From Lethocerus indicus (lineage: Eukaryota > Arthropoda > Insecta > Hemiptera > Belostomatidae), in the NCBI GenBank assembly GCA_019843655.1, contig JACDQD010000011.1, forward strand, positions 15,666,604 through 15,730,603: a DNA stretch of 64,000 bases. Reading direction: 5' to 3'. Below, piece by piece: positions 1 to 13,139 of the stretch. Position 1 is the first letter of the stretch. Every line of letters begins with the position of its first letter. Below the pieces are notes generated by a model. That model had not been told where the DNA came from. It ran no database searches and worked only from the letters and a program-made list of their open reading frames with translations. A program made the translations under genes and the position numbers.

Positions 1-3000
1 TCCTCCAGGACTGCAGGATTCCAGGAGTGCCGAAGGGAGATCGGTGTGAAAAGCCGTACGCCTTTATTACGAAATTGTTCGATTTAAATAGCCGGAGCAA
101 AAAACGCGGCGAGATTCCCAGGTGCGTCGACAACTTGGCACCGTCCGGCTGGCTAATGGAGGAAAGGGCCAATTACTACAAGGGAAGCGACAAGCTTCGA
201 AAGAAAATCGCCGGGGGAAAAATTAATAGAAAAAAAAATGTATAAATCTGGCGAGACATCTACAGACTGATGGCGAATACCCATTGTCCTCTGGGCCCCG
301 TAGCACTATTAACCGCTGAGTAATTCTCTGTCATTAGAACACGAGTCCCGAATTAATGTTGGCGCTGGGAAAATTTGTCCCGCGGCTATTTCCGTTCACA
401 CCGCGACACAATAAATTGTTTACAAGTTTAAATACAATAGCATACAATTCCAGGGCTCCTGACACCTAAATACAGTCCTAAAGGCAGTCCTACGTGAGAG
501 AATATAAAATAGTTCAAATAAATTATATACCATATTCATAAAAAATGAAATTCCTTTCCAATTGCAAACTCTCGCAGGCCACCGAACAGGTATTGCGAAC
601 CAATTTTTTATCTATCACATTCTTTAGCACTAACAGTGTTTCATTTCTATTACTTTCCACTAGATCTACTTTGTGTAATTCAAAGGATGACATTTAATGC
701 CTATTACAAGCTGAAATAAATATCTTGTCATAATGTTTACCTTTAGGCGGTTTAAAAAATTATAAACTTGTATCAAAGTGCACGTTTTTGTACTTTCACC
801 GCCCGGTATAATCCCGGTTCGGACGGCCTGGCACAATAAAAAGAAAGAAAAAAAAGCGCCAGCTTAATAAATGAAGAATAGTTATAACGGCGGAAGCCCG
901 TTATTAGAAATGGGTACGGACCGGGACAATAAGTGAGAGGAAGGCTTCGGGAACAAGGTTTTACTGCGAGGGTAAAACGAATGAAGATTGGTTGTAATCC
1001 GGCACCGCGTGAGATTAGCCCGGCCGATTTAGTCCGATTAATAGTCCCATACGTCGTCCCCAGCTCATTTATACCTACCAGGTATGAGCCCAGCACAGCA
1101 TATCTACTCCACCGAAGGCAGACAAATCGTTAAGCATTTCGACGGATCATAAAATTCGGGTTTTAATTCAGATGTTTCCACGCGGTCGGTCGATTTTTTG
1201 AAATGAATTACCGAGATATTTTCGCGGGGAATTACATTCCATACAATTACACCCGAGCCGGAGATCTATGTCCCCACAGTTAGCCTAAAATATGTTAGAA
1301 TATCAGAAGCCATAGATCAAACCGTTTGATCAAATATGTCGGTAAAAATTAGTTTCCGTTTGCCCTATCCAGTTCTGTGAACAGTCGCACCTGTTTTTGT
1401 TCGAGGGCTGCGGAAGGAAAATTCTTCTGGTCCGTGGCGAGGGGACAAGAAAACGTACTTAAATTTTATCGATTTGGGGTGGAGGGGTTGGCCAATCGTT
1501 TGCCCCTTTTCGAGGGGAGCTAGAAAATAATAAAAATAAAAAAAAACAACGTAGCGAGAAGCGTTCTTCGCTGCAATAAGGCGTTATTTAAACCGGGAAG
1601 GGGTGATTTGTACCCGCGGTCGGCGGTAGGGATCTGACGAAAAGCATTTTCCACGGAGGCCCTCGATTCACCGTCGATAAAACTGCATTGTCGGGGCGCG
1701 GAGATTAAACGAAAAAAGAAGAAAAGGAGGAGGAGGAGGAGGAGCATGAGAATGGGACGGGAGCGATAAATGAACCAGTTTTCCGATGGTATTAACCCAT
1801 ATTCGGTTGAGAAAGGGCCGACTAAGGGCGGATTTAGGGCCTCGATTGCCCCCGTTCTCTCTTATTAGAGTCGTCAATTTTCCTTGCACTTTACGCCGCC
1901 CCTTATAAGAGTATTGTATCACATCTCACGGTCCCCAACAATGTTTTTAAACAGAGTTATATTAACGCTATCCATAAGCGCTCTTCCATTGTCAATAACA
2001 CAATGCGAGATGTTTTATGTTTTTAAGGCAAAGCAAAAATTCACAATTTTCTTTGGCAACTTTAATATCTTTTAACTGTTATTCAATAACAATACGTCCT
2101 TCGTCATTCTGTTGTCCTCGTTATTAAAAAGGATATAGGAAACCAATTTTAAACGTGCAGTTAAGGACAAATAATTTATCCTTAAACAATAGGATAGAGT
2201 TAATAGTTAATAATTCACAGGTCTGCACTTGAGATTTCGCTTAAACCTTCAACGGGAATTTACATATTTCAATTAATCTTGCTGTTAGTTAGAGTTGTAC
2301 GTGCGTTTGAAAGTCGGGAGTTTCCCGCTTGGATAAAATGGCACGTGGTCTCCAATAACCGAACAATATTCAGATAAACAGTCAGTGGCCTAATTCACAA
2401 CGCTCTTCTATTAATATTCCGCCAAGTTTTATATTTCGGGTCGAAAATTTAAGAATAACATTTTTATTTAAAACCGTTCCCTCTGTAATTGACACGTACA
2501 CTGGCGACTTAATGAAATTTCGGATCCTGCGCCGGGACGCGTGCTAAGAATATATTGAAATAATAAATAACCGGGCTTTGGCGCCAGGACTGTGCCGATG
2601 TTACTGTTTACAAGAATATATAATTTTGTCAGAGATTAAACCGGTTTCGGCCGTTGGACGCGAGCTCGTAATTAGATGGCAAACGGTCAGAACTAGGAGG
2701 GTCGCCAAAAGAGCGCATTTAAAAACAGTTCCCAATCCTCTGGGTCTACGCCTCAATCATATTGATGAAGTAACTTTTCATTTTCACTTCGCCGGATTTT
2801 CTGCCCCACCTTTGGACGAAGCAACAAGGCGCTGTTGGTAAACAGCTCGATTTCGTATTCGAGTGTATTTCAAGTGATACGTTTTCGGCGATGACGTCGA
2901 AAACACAGGATCCTGGAATATCTCACATTTATATATCGCTTCGGCTTGTTTTATTGGCCAGCCTGTCGTCAGAGCCCGGTTATTTATTATTGAAATTTCA

Positions 3001-4015
3001 TTAAGTCCGTGTCAACAGGGAATGGTTTTAAATTTAGAAATTTTCTATTTTAAATACAAAACATCGTAGTCGCCCAATAAATATGTCGTTTCTATATACC
3101 AATACGTGTTCTCTAGTCGAATAATGAAATTTTCTAATTTGGGTTCGAACCAAAACAAAAATTTCCATTGGGACCCTAATAATTTCCAAGTTATTCCTAC
3201 GCAATGAATTCACATCAGAGAAGGGCTTCTGCATATTCTGCGGGGGCGTCATGGCCGGCTGCTAATCTGCAGAACTACATACATTCGGAACGGGCGCAAA
3301 GGAAAAAAAAGGGGGGAAAAATAAACTAAATAAAGGAGAGTAAAACGTGATGAGGAGAGAAGAAGCGGTGAGTGAGGCGTGTTTACACATGCTAATGGCG
3401 GGCCTTACATTGGCCCCTCTGAAAAGAAACCGGGAGACGGCCCACTGTCCGGGAGATACCCGAGACCCGGCAAGAAACACTCCGCGCCAAACTTTAAGCG
3501 GTTCTTATGTAAATTCTGAGCGGCCCTGCCTTGAATCGACAATTTTCCCCCAACCCCGACCCGGGGTCATTTCGAAAGCTCGAAAGATCTTAATAATGTG
3601 ATTACGTCTTAAAATATCGTCTCAACCCACTAAAGCGGTACTTCATAAAACCGTAATAAATTTTACAGAAAGATAATTACACTAATCCAAACATAATATT
3701 CCTGACAATATATCCTTTGTCTCTATGGAACGGTTTCTTATTTCTTGGTAAACATTAAATTATTGCCATTTCCACAGTTCATCTGAACGTGTTATTAATT
3801 TGGAGAATGCAACTCGTACGCGTAATTCGGGAAGTAGTATAATGAGCGTTGTAACAATAATTCGGCCTATTTGACAATTCATTTAGACTGGAGTTTAACT
3901 ATTACTTTTATCAAATAATTTTAGGTGATTTAAAAAATATAAGACACGGCTATATGTATGAATGTTGACACGGCCTTTCTGTTAATGTTGGCCGATTCAG
4001 GGACTGTATTCTCAG
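1..4015. other. Gene-poor, no feature assigned
   Basis: Mixed AT-rich and moderately GC-rich DNA. Open frames are all under about 110 codons and lack recognisable motifs. A short GGA trinucleotide run is at 1725-1743. Confidence 0.6.
1725..1743. repeat. (GGA)n microsatellite
   Basis: About six GGA/AGG units in a purine-rich stretch. Confidence 0.9.
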
Positions 4016-4112
4016 AACGTCGTGCCTATCTCTCGGGTCCGCGAAAATACTCATCAGAGGGAGGTCTTTGACGACGCTGGAGCGCCGACGGGAGTCGCAG
4101 CGGGCTTAACAG
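4016..4112 (+). other. Candidate internal exon
   Basis: 97 nt bounded by an acceptor-like CTGTATTCTCAG and a consensus donor (ACAG|GTAAGT at 4113). One frame is open throughout (begins NVVPISRVRENTHQ); the frame starting at the second base reaches a TAA near the end. The peptide has no domain I recognise. It could equally be an untranslated exon or a chance pairing of splice-like sites. Confidence 0.2.
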
Positions 4113-6841
4113 GTAAGTTTGAGTTAACGGGGTTTGTTGTTGGCCGGGGCAGGCGGCCTCACAAAATGAAGCCATAAATCAGAGGGCGGCCCGGAGCTCC
4201 TCTATCCTCCACACGGTAGGCAACCTCAACACTGGACCTAGGCCATTAACGACGGAATTATTCGAATTAAAAATTTCGATCGTAAAAAAAGCTATTGTGT
4301 GCCCAATATCATCACCGAACTTCAAATGTGCGGTAATTTCAATTTAAAGCATTTTTTTTTAAGTTTTAAACCGGGGGTCCTGACAAGCTCCCTAACCTGA
4401 AGAGCTATTGATTATAAATAAGGAATTTCTTAAGAAATCAAGTAAATCATCATATTTTTCACTCATACGCAATGGAGCAACTTGAAAAGCGTAGGGCCTT
4501 GTTATCATCGCATCTCCCGTTTCCTAAAGTACACATTCCGGCCTAATCTTACATATCCCATCCTAATCTAAGCTAAGGGACTTACGCACACCGACATATA
4601 TAGCTCGCTAATCCCAGTGCGCCGGATAAGAGGTAAAGGATGAAGAAGATTAAATTAAGATACTGGGGATTTTGGTCGAATTATTCTCACGGCGCAGCTT
4701 TGTAGGTCTAATTGTCCCCTAATCAGATAGTGTTCCCTGGTATGAATGAAATCTGATTTCGTAGACTAGTAATATTCATCAATTATAAAGTTATCCTTTT
4801 AAAAGTGTTCTGCGCATTTTTATGTAAAACTGGCCGCATATTTTCCAAGTCTTTAGTAAATTCCTTAGTATTAGCTGTTAACTGCAAGACATGTGACTAA
4901 TATCTACCGATACTTTCACTGAAACTTTTGTATCGACAGAAATTGGTACTCGAAATTTTTATTTACATTAAAACAGTCCTCTTAGCCAAATTTCCATAGA
5001 ATAAAACATTGGTAAAGGAAATGTAATGCTCTTCTTTTCATGAATACTTTCTTAGTGAAAATAAATCTTCAATTGATTCAAAATATCTTACCTATAGTAC
5101 GATAATCCAACCGCCAGATAGTGGTATCTAATTGTCGCTCAAGTAGATACTATATTTTATATAATTAGAGTTAATAGAACAAATTAATTTCTGTATTTAT
5201 TAGTCCTAAAGCAATAATTTCATAACGTGTTCTCCATTATACAATTAATAAAAATAAAAGTAGGTAAAATACATGTTACATTGTATATAAGCGAAGGGAC
5301 AATTAATTTGCAGAGTGAATTAAATAATTGCTCTCGGGGGAGGAAAAAAAGTATAATATGAAAGACCGAAGAACGTTTCCTGCAGTTAAATTACCTTCTA
5401 AAAGGCCCGGGGAGTCTAACCTTTCAGAATAAATCTTTACAACACAATAGCTACAGAGGCTCCATTGAAGTCGAAGTAAAGACGAAGCCCCTGGAGAAGC
5501 GCCGGCGCGCCTCCACCCTCCGCCCTCCCATATTTTCCAATCGGGCTCGAAAATTTCTCAACCCCGCGTTTTCCGCTAACGAATACAAATTGCCTTCCGA
5601 TATATTCTCCCTTCCTGCCTGCTTGCTATCCCACTATCGGGCCCCATACAGCCCCCATTAGCACCATTAGTAGGTCGCCCATTTGCATAATAAATAGCCG
5701 CAGAGAGAGTGAGAGGCAAGTCCGGACCGGGAACGCCGAATATTTACCTATTGGATCGCAATCGCTGATTTGCCTAAATAAAAGCCACCCTTATTTATAT
5801 CTATAATTAAAGTATAAATAAAATGGATCGAATGTGCCACATTTTAATTTAAGGGCGCGATCATTTTCAAAGTAAAGTAATGAGTGAAACCTCCTCTAAG
5901 TGCATTAAGCTCGGTCACAAAGCTGGTCATTGTTCGCTTTATTTTATCCCCCCCCCCAACTCTTTGAAGCCGGGTAAAGTTTCACCTCGTTTCTAACACC
6001 TAAATATGCAAAGTGGGACGTTTTTTAAACCGCCGCGGAAGATTAAAATTATATCGCGTTTACAATTAATTAGCGGTGAAAATTGTTATCGCGGCTTTAT
6101 CTGGAAGCCCCTTCAGTACAGTTAAATGCACTGTCGAGTACACGTCGGATTCAATATCGCCAGCATAATAACAGAGATCGGAGTAAAGTAGCGAACGTCT
6201 ATCGCTAACTTGAGTTGATCCCAGGTGGTTTCCGAACGCGGGCAAAATTCCGGAATAGCAGGGTAATGAGGGTCTTATACAGTATTAAGCGATCCTACCG
6301 GAAGAGTTAATCAGAGTTAAATATTTTAGTCAAATATTATTAGTTGTTCATTTTCTGGGGCGACGACCAACGTGGCCGTGTCTACCCCAATGTGTTGCTA
6401 CCTACTGGTATTGGCTGGTTCGGAATTGCCTATCGAATAAGCGTTCGGAAACAGAAAATCTCGGGAGCGATAATTTTGCGCACGTCCGAAGGTTCGGGTT
6501 CGGTCCGCCCGAAGGGGTGGGGGAGAAACGCCCGTAAAATTTTCTGTACGCCTTCCAAGTAATCTTCGGTCGGAGGCTAAGAGGTGGGAACCGAAACGTG
6601 CGATTCGGTCGGTACTTATCAGTTGGTTAGGACTCATTTAGCCCACGACGGCGATTCCTATCCCGGTCGTAAATCTGGCAGGGGCGCAGCGGGAATAGCG
6701 GGGGGGGCGTGGGAGAGGGGAGGAAACACCGATAGAATTTCATCTTTCCGAGTTGGACAATGCGATGTTCCTAACGGTACGGGGACCGATTTATTTCTAA
6801 GCCCCCGCAGGAAATAGAGCCCAGGCGGTGCGATCATTTCT

Positions 6842-6871
6842 CAAAAAAAAAAAAAAAGAAAAAGAAAAAAG
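6842..6871. repeat. A-rich purine tract
   Basis: A run of 15 A followed by GAAAAAG-type units. There is no flanking duplication or coding sequence to suggest a retroposon tail. Confidence 0.85.
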
Positions 6872-7716
6872 AAACCGATCGCGGTGTCTTCTTTGGGCGG
6901 AGGAAAAATGGCGGGGCCGTGCAGAGACATCTTCTTGAATTATTTCCGACCGAACCGAACGCGGAGCTCCAGCTCTCGCCTCCAGTATAAAAGCTTAGAC
7001 ACGAACGAGCTGGCACGATTTAGCGGATTAGATCAATTTCAAATTGTAAATTGAGAGGGATATAACGTTGTATAAGGTTGTTTCTAATTCTCACCTCCAG
7101 AACAAGATTAACTTAATTAAATAATAATCACTCGTACTTGACGATAAAGAATCCTATCAGTGGAAGAGTTTTTTCATCCTCTAAACTACACAGCACTATC
7201 ACGCAGTTAGAATTAATACGATGTGAATTCAGTTTCGCTATTTAATGGTGAATGAAACATTTGATATTATCCTGAAACTTTCCTGCAGTTATGTAAGCTG
7301 AAATTCAAGGTTTTATATAGCTGCTGTTTATGTATTTGCTATATTTCTTAACTGCATTTAAACTTATATGGGACTTTGAAATTTTCTTCTTTCGCAAGGT
7401 TCGCATGTTATAAATGATTGTGGGTGTGATATTGACGACAGTGGGAATACGTGATGTCGTCCGATCCGGGCCCAGATCAACTTTTGTCTTCGGTTCAGTT
7501 TTCAATTTAAAGCGGAGCGATGAGCCTCCCCCTTTTTACGGCCGGCGACCCGAAACCCCCTCCGAATATTATCCCCCCGCTGGCGGCCTGCAAAAGAGAA
7601 ACCCTTCTCCACCGTAAAAAGTGGAAATAGAAAGGAAGGGAGATAAGGCGTTGAAAAATATACAGATTTAGGGAAGTGAATAGCGTCCGCTCTCGGAGAT
7701 AGGAGAGGCTGGCTAT

Positions 7717-7756
7717 GGGGGCGGCCGGGGGTGGCTGGGGGCGGCTTGGGGCGGGC
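7717..7756. repeat. G-run cluster
   Basis: Five to six runs of 3-5 G separated by short CGGC/TGGCT spacers on the plus strand, with G-quadruplex potential. Confidence 0.7.
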
Positions 7757-8337
7757 TCGAATCTGAAATTCGGGGCCGCGAGGTTTTCACTCTACCCCGG
7801 ACGTATCGACGTTAGCGGCCGCTTACGATAAAGCCCCTCGTGGGGGGGAAAAGTTACGTCTCGTCGATATTTTTTTTCGAATATACCGATTTTCAATAAA
7901 ATCTTCAATATTATATATAAAAAAAATCGAATCATCGTCGAGTTACGAGGCATCTATTACAATCTTTGGAGCTATACCGTAAGTGCTACTGAAAACATTT
8001 TGTTCAGCTGTGGCACACAAAACTCCCTCAAACAGAATGAACTTTACTATATCTCAATTTTTAATTCTACAATATTCAAATGTTGAGTGTCTTCCTCCAC
8101 TCGCCTATAAGCTCCTAAGCTAGATATCCGTCCGATGTCAGTTTTATTATTACCGAGAGGCCTCAATATTAATATTCTCGATTAATTAAACGGCGCCTGG
8201 ATTCGATCACGAGATTCGGCAATTTTTTTTTTCGACGAAATAATTCCAGCGTTCTCAGACGCCTCAATAGCAGTAAATTTCAAACCCGCGAGGTGAGAGG
8301 GTAAGGGAGTTACCGTTTAATCTGAAGAACAATGAAT

Positions 8338-8366
8338 GGGGGCGGGGGCGGGGCGGGAGGGCCGGC
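8338..8366. repeat. G-run cluster
   Basis: GGGGGCGGGGGCGGGGCGGG on the plus strand, an uninterrupted four-run G-quadruplex-type sequence. Confidence 0.8.
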
Positions 8367-11300
8367 AGAAAGTTTTTCAATCTCTCAAACTGACGCCAAT
8401 ATTGTGGACGGCTCCGAATGGCCCTGTGATTTTCTTTGTCCACGTTTTTTTCTGTTTTTGGGGACGGTCTGACCCGCGAAGCAACAAGCGAAACAAGCCG
8501 AGAGCCAAATTCCCAGAGGCGGTCTCGAATAAGCGCTTAAATATATAAGGTGCGATTCAGCGAGGCCTATTAATTAAATTACCCTTTCGCATTCGGCCAA
8601 ACAAATTAATTTCGGCCTAATACATTATTATTTAATATCCGATATATTGGTTATCAGACTTGATAAATATCATCGAACAAATCAGATGGAATACAAGATG
8701 TTCCACCGCCGGTTTATTCGGTGTGCAACCGAAAATGTATTATCGGGGATTTCGGTAATATTAACCGAATCCGGTTAGAGCTATTTGGTTCGATCGTTGT
8801 TATCTGCGCTGGGAATTGTGGAGAATTCAATTTACACCGGTTTGAATCCGAAGCTCGGCATTCGTTCGAAACATTCTCCGAATTCCGATAAGTAATAAGA
8901 ACGGAGACAACAGCACTGTCGGCGGCGGTTTATTACCTTGTCGCGAACACGTCGCGAAAATGTAGTAGAATTTGATTTCGCAAAACGTGTTCTCAATGTT
9001 CAAATAACAATTAACATTGTTGGCCAGTAAAAAGATTAGTATCGGGGGTTCCCGCAATTTTGGAAATCTACAAAAGTCAAGCTTTTGTTTAGTACCTTAA
9101 TATTAAAAAAGTATCATTTAAATTTAATAAAAAGTTGTGAAAATTCTTGGCCAAAAGTATTAAGTTCAATCAACAGTAAGCTTAGAAGCATTAAGTCTAA
9201 GTTTACATTTATTTCTGTGTTGACCTACGGAAATATTAACCATATCAGGTATGTATAATGTAATCTGTCTATGAAACAGCTCAATACATTCCTCGATAGT
9301 AAATCTCATTTAATTCCAATCCTTCGATATGTTTGAGCTACTTATTGAAATGTCATACCGGCCGTGGTGTTGAGTAAAATTAGATTCGAATGCCCCAGAT
9401 GGAAACGGAAAAACGCAATTCAAACGGTGCACTTTCGACACGCCAAATTAACCTATGATTTAGGCCCAACCTCGGGTTCAGGTACAATCTCTCGAGGTGG
9501 CTACAAACTAGGAGCACGTACGCATGTCTTGTTCTCGTGTAGAGAAAGGTCTAATTAAAGGGTCGATTTGAAAGTGTAATCGGCGGGGACACCCCGTAAT
9601 AGCGCGGTAATATCGGTAAAGCGAACGTGTAAGTATTACACTGCACGCCGAAACGGGTCCAGCGCTGAACAAGGAGAGGATAAAGTGCTGTCTGCGTAAT
9701 AGAAACTGGAAATTTCGAAATGTTTACGATTCGAACCCAATTCAACCACCGGATAAATAACATATTTTAGGCAGTCGCTTGCTACTCGAATTTGAAAATG
9801 AACAGATACAACTTCAGTTTTTCCGTCAATTGCGAAAGAGAGCGAAAACAATTGGTTCAAATCAACGGAGAAAGTTGAATAATCCGGTCGGAGGTTTCAA
9901 TGACGAAACAATCGGGTCCAACTGTTGAACATCCGAAGTTCGTCCAATGCAATCTTTCTTCCTCACTGCGCTCCAGTTCTGGTCTAATAACAGTTTTCGG
10001 TCATTTGGTAAGTACAATGCTCCGTTAAGAACCGATCCCAATCAGCGCTCTGTAAGAGGAGAAAACAACAAATTTCTAATGTTCCGTAAAGCGGGTATTC
10101 ACTAACTCTGTCAATGTTTCTATGGAAACCATTTTATTGTGTTCTTTATCTCGGAATTTATTCTTATTTTAATGAAAAAAATGAATATACAATATTCAGA
10201 AATATTCCTGAACTTGAATTTTCCAATTCAATTAGCGAGTGTTTGGATTGCCATTAATATTTAGATTTTCAGTTTACATCCGTCCAATTCTAGACAGGGG
10301 TTCTGAATGTTAGCTTTCCGTCCGTAAATTTGTTTAGTCCACTGTAATTGATCCCGGCCGAGTGCCACCGACTTAAACCCCGTCTAGTACTGCAAGTGAT
10401 ATTTCTAATGCTGCGATCCGTTTACGAGCACGTGAGTCTGTTGAATTTCATTATGTCGAAAGTTACGGTGTTCAGAAAAGGAAAAAAATGAATAAATTTC
10501 CGCCGCCGAAAACAAACCGCGCTGACTCCGTCATAACACACAGACACGTAGACACAGACGGAGACGTGCAGGGTGGAAGGAGGGCCGTTTATATTTATGG
10601 GGTCCCGACATGCGATGTGGGCCGGGGTCCAACACCCACGCCGGCCTCGGGGAGGTTCTTTCCAGGACTCCTCAATTAAAATGCAAAGCCCTCCCTCCTC
10701 TCCCTCTCTCCCTCACCAACTCCCCGTCGAAATAGGCGGATCGAGGGGATCCTACAAATGGGCGCTAACGCGGCACACCCCCAGCCACGTTTGCCGCACC
10801 AGTATATAATAAAATCTACCGTCGATTTTCTGAGCCCCCGACCCTGAGGATTTCTGGCTACCGTAAGAGTCCGATTGGGGTCACGGAAGAGCTCCAGTCG
10901 AAAATTCGGTCGGCGAAATTTCTTTCGCCTCAAAACCGGACGGTACAAAACGTTGTACCACTTCCAAAACACCCGATGAATGCAATTCACCTGCACAGCG
11001 AGTATAGTATCATACAGCACATACATTATTCGTATACTCTACTTTATAAAACTCCCCTTCTGGCCACTTCTCATGCATGCTATTATTCCCAGTTTACGGG
11101 AAGTTGAAGCCAAAACGAGTAACGGTAAGACCCGTTAGGTCCGAGTATGAGTCCGGGACGACATAAGCGGAGGGAAAAAATGTGGGGGGCATATCCGGGG
11201 AACAATACTGGGCATTAATATTTATTTTTTGCCGTCGGAAACAACAGTCGTACAGCATGTGAATACAGGGCGGGGGCGGGTATTCTAAATATGTCGGAAC

Positions 11301-13139
11301 TTTAACGGGCCCGTGTGATTTTTCTGTCACATCTTGTGTGTCATGACTCAGTGGCCTAATTCTTCAGTCATATTTCTGTACGCCGTTAGATGATGGTAGT
11401 ATCACTATACTAATCAAATCTATAGATACGTTATCCATCTGACAAGGGAGGGACGACTGAAACAAGTGTCCTCTGAAATGTCCCCTCAATTTTTATTAAA
11501 ATATTATTTTCCTCTTTACTAATATACTGAATACTGAGCGCCGAGAAAATGTTATACCGGCCGATAACATTATCAGCGTCTGATTTACCCTATACCTTAG
11601 TATGTTTAGCCTGAGATTAGACGGTTGACGACTTTTCGGACGAGAGAACGCGTGTCATACGTCACACATGATATTTCCTGTTACTCCCATTGTATCGAAA
11701 ACCATCGTTTTTTAGTGAAGGTATACTACTGTTGGGCACGAAAATACGAAATTCTTCTACGAATAACACTTGAGACAATGAGAGAAGGCGTTGAATATTA
11801 TGCAAGACTTGTTCTTTCACCCATGAAACCGGTTACCGGTCTCATATTCCCTTGGGCGTAGTCAAGTGTACGACTTCAGTTAATACCGAGGGAGAGTCAT
11901 ATAACACGTGACAAGCTATTCGGTCACTGAAATTATATTTCATGAAATTTTTCGTGAACGGTGGACCAATAGGAGGAATTGGTCATCCGAGGCGGTCAAC
12001 AAACTGATCTTTACCTCGGATGGATACGTCTGAAACGGATTCATTCAAGCTTGTGAAACTGACTGCATTCATACTAAGAATTCAGAGCTGAATAACGTCA
12101 TGTTTTAACCCGCGGCTCTATTTCGTTTACAATTACATTTATTTAATTACATGAGAACAGTATATTAGAAAAGGTTTATGTGCTTATGTGTGCATTCTTC
12201 CTGGAGTACATAATTACTACAACGTGTAGAAGCACGGTACATTTTCTGTGTTTTAATCAATAATAATGATTCATTTCACAAAAATAATACCAAAGAACAA
12301 GTATAAGAAATTATAGCCGTAGTGTAACATCGAACAAAGCCTCGTAAAGACGTCAAGAAGGGGAACTCCGAATCGTTTAAGAAGCCTACGTCCAGAGGAG
12401 GTAAAATCGGTTGACAAGACCTTTAAAGTCACTGAAACCTTAGTAGTCCTGTATATAATTTCATCGTAGCGTCCCCAATTACCCTCCAATCCGGCATCGA
12501 AGCGGAGCGTTCAGAAATTTTACACGAGGCACAAATATATGTTAATCTCTCGAAGTGGAGGCGGGATGTCTCCCGGAATTTACTACTGTGGAACGTTGCA
12601 AAAAGGTGGCGAAAAACCGAAATGACAAGATCGAGAAAAAAGGTAAATTTATAGCCAATGATCTGATTTTTACGACGTCTGAATTTTCTGCCAAAACTAG
12701 GGGTAGATTATTTTTCATTATTTTTATTTACCCTCCTTTCTGAATTCAATGGTTCCTCCTCATCGAACGGATTCCTCGCCGCGAATCTTCCCCAGCGACA
12801 CTAACGAACTAGCAACTAGCGATATATTTAAGGAAGGAATTGTCATAGCGCATAATAACCGCCTGTGCGTATTGTGCCTACCGGCAAACAATAATTCAAT
12901 AATTGGGCGCCTTTTTCGGCAACGGAGGAAAAGGCCAACTTGGTGTCGGCCCATCGGCACGTTTCAAACTGTATTTAATTTCTAATTACTGATTATCGCG
13001 CCGTTGCGGAACAGACGAGGCGGTGGTGTCCTCGCACGAAGTAAATGAGATATAACGGGGTAACGGCGTAATTATTGTGATCGGACCGAATTGGCCATTC
13101 GTGATGGCCGATCGACGGCCGGCCCCAGCCACTCAACAC

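Larger units (their letters stand above)
4113..13139. other. Gene-poor interval with G-rich patches
   Basis: No coding or RNA gene is supported. It holds a poly(A)-rich purine tract (6842-6871) and G-run clusters at 6689-6722, 7717-7756 and 8338-8366 inside otherwise AT-rich DNA. Open frames up to 116 codons (minus strand, 10676-11026) show no domain. Confidence 0.6.
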
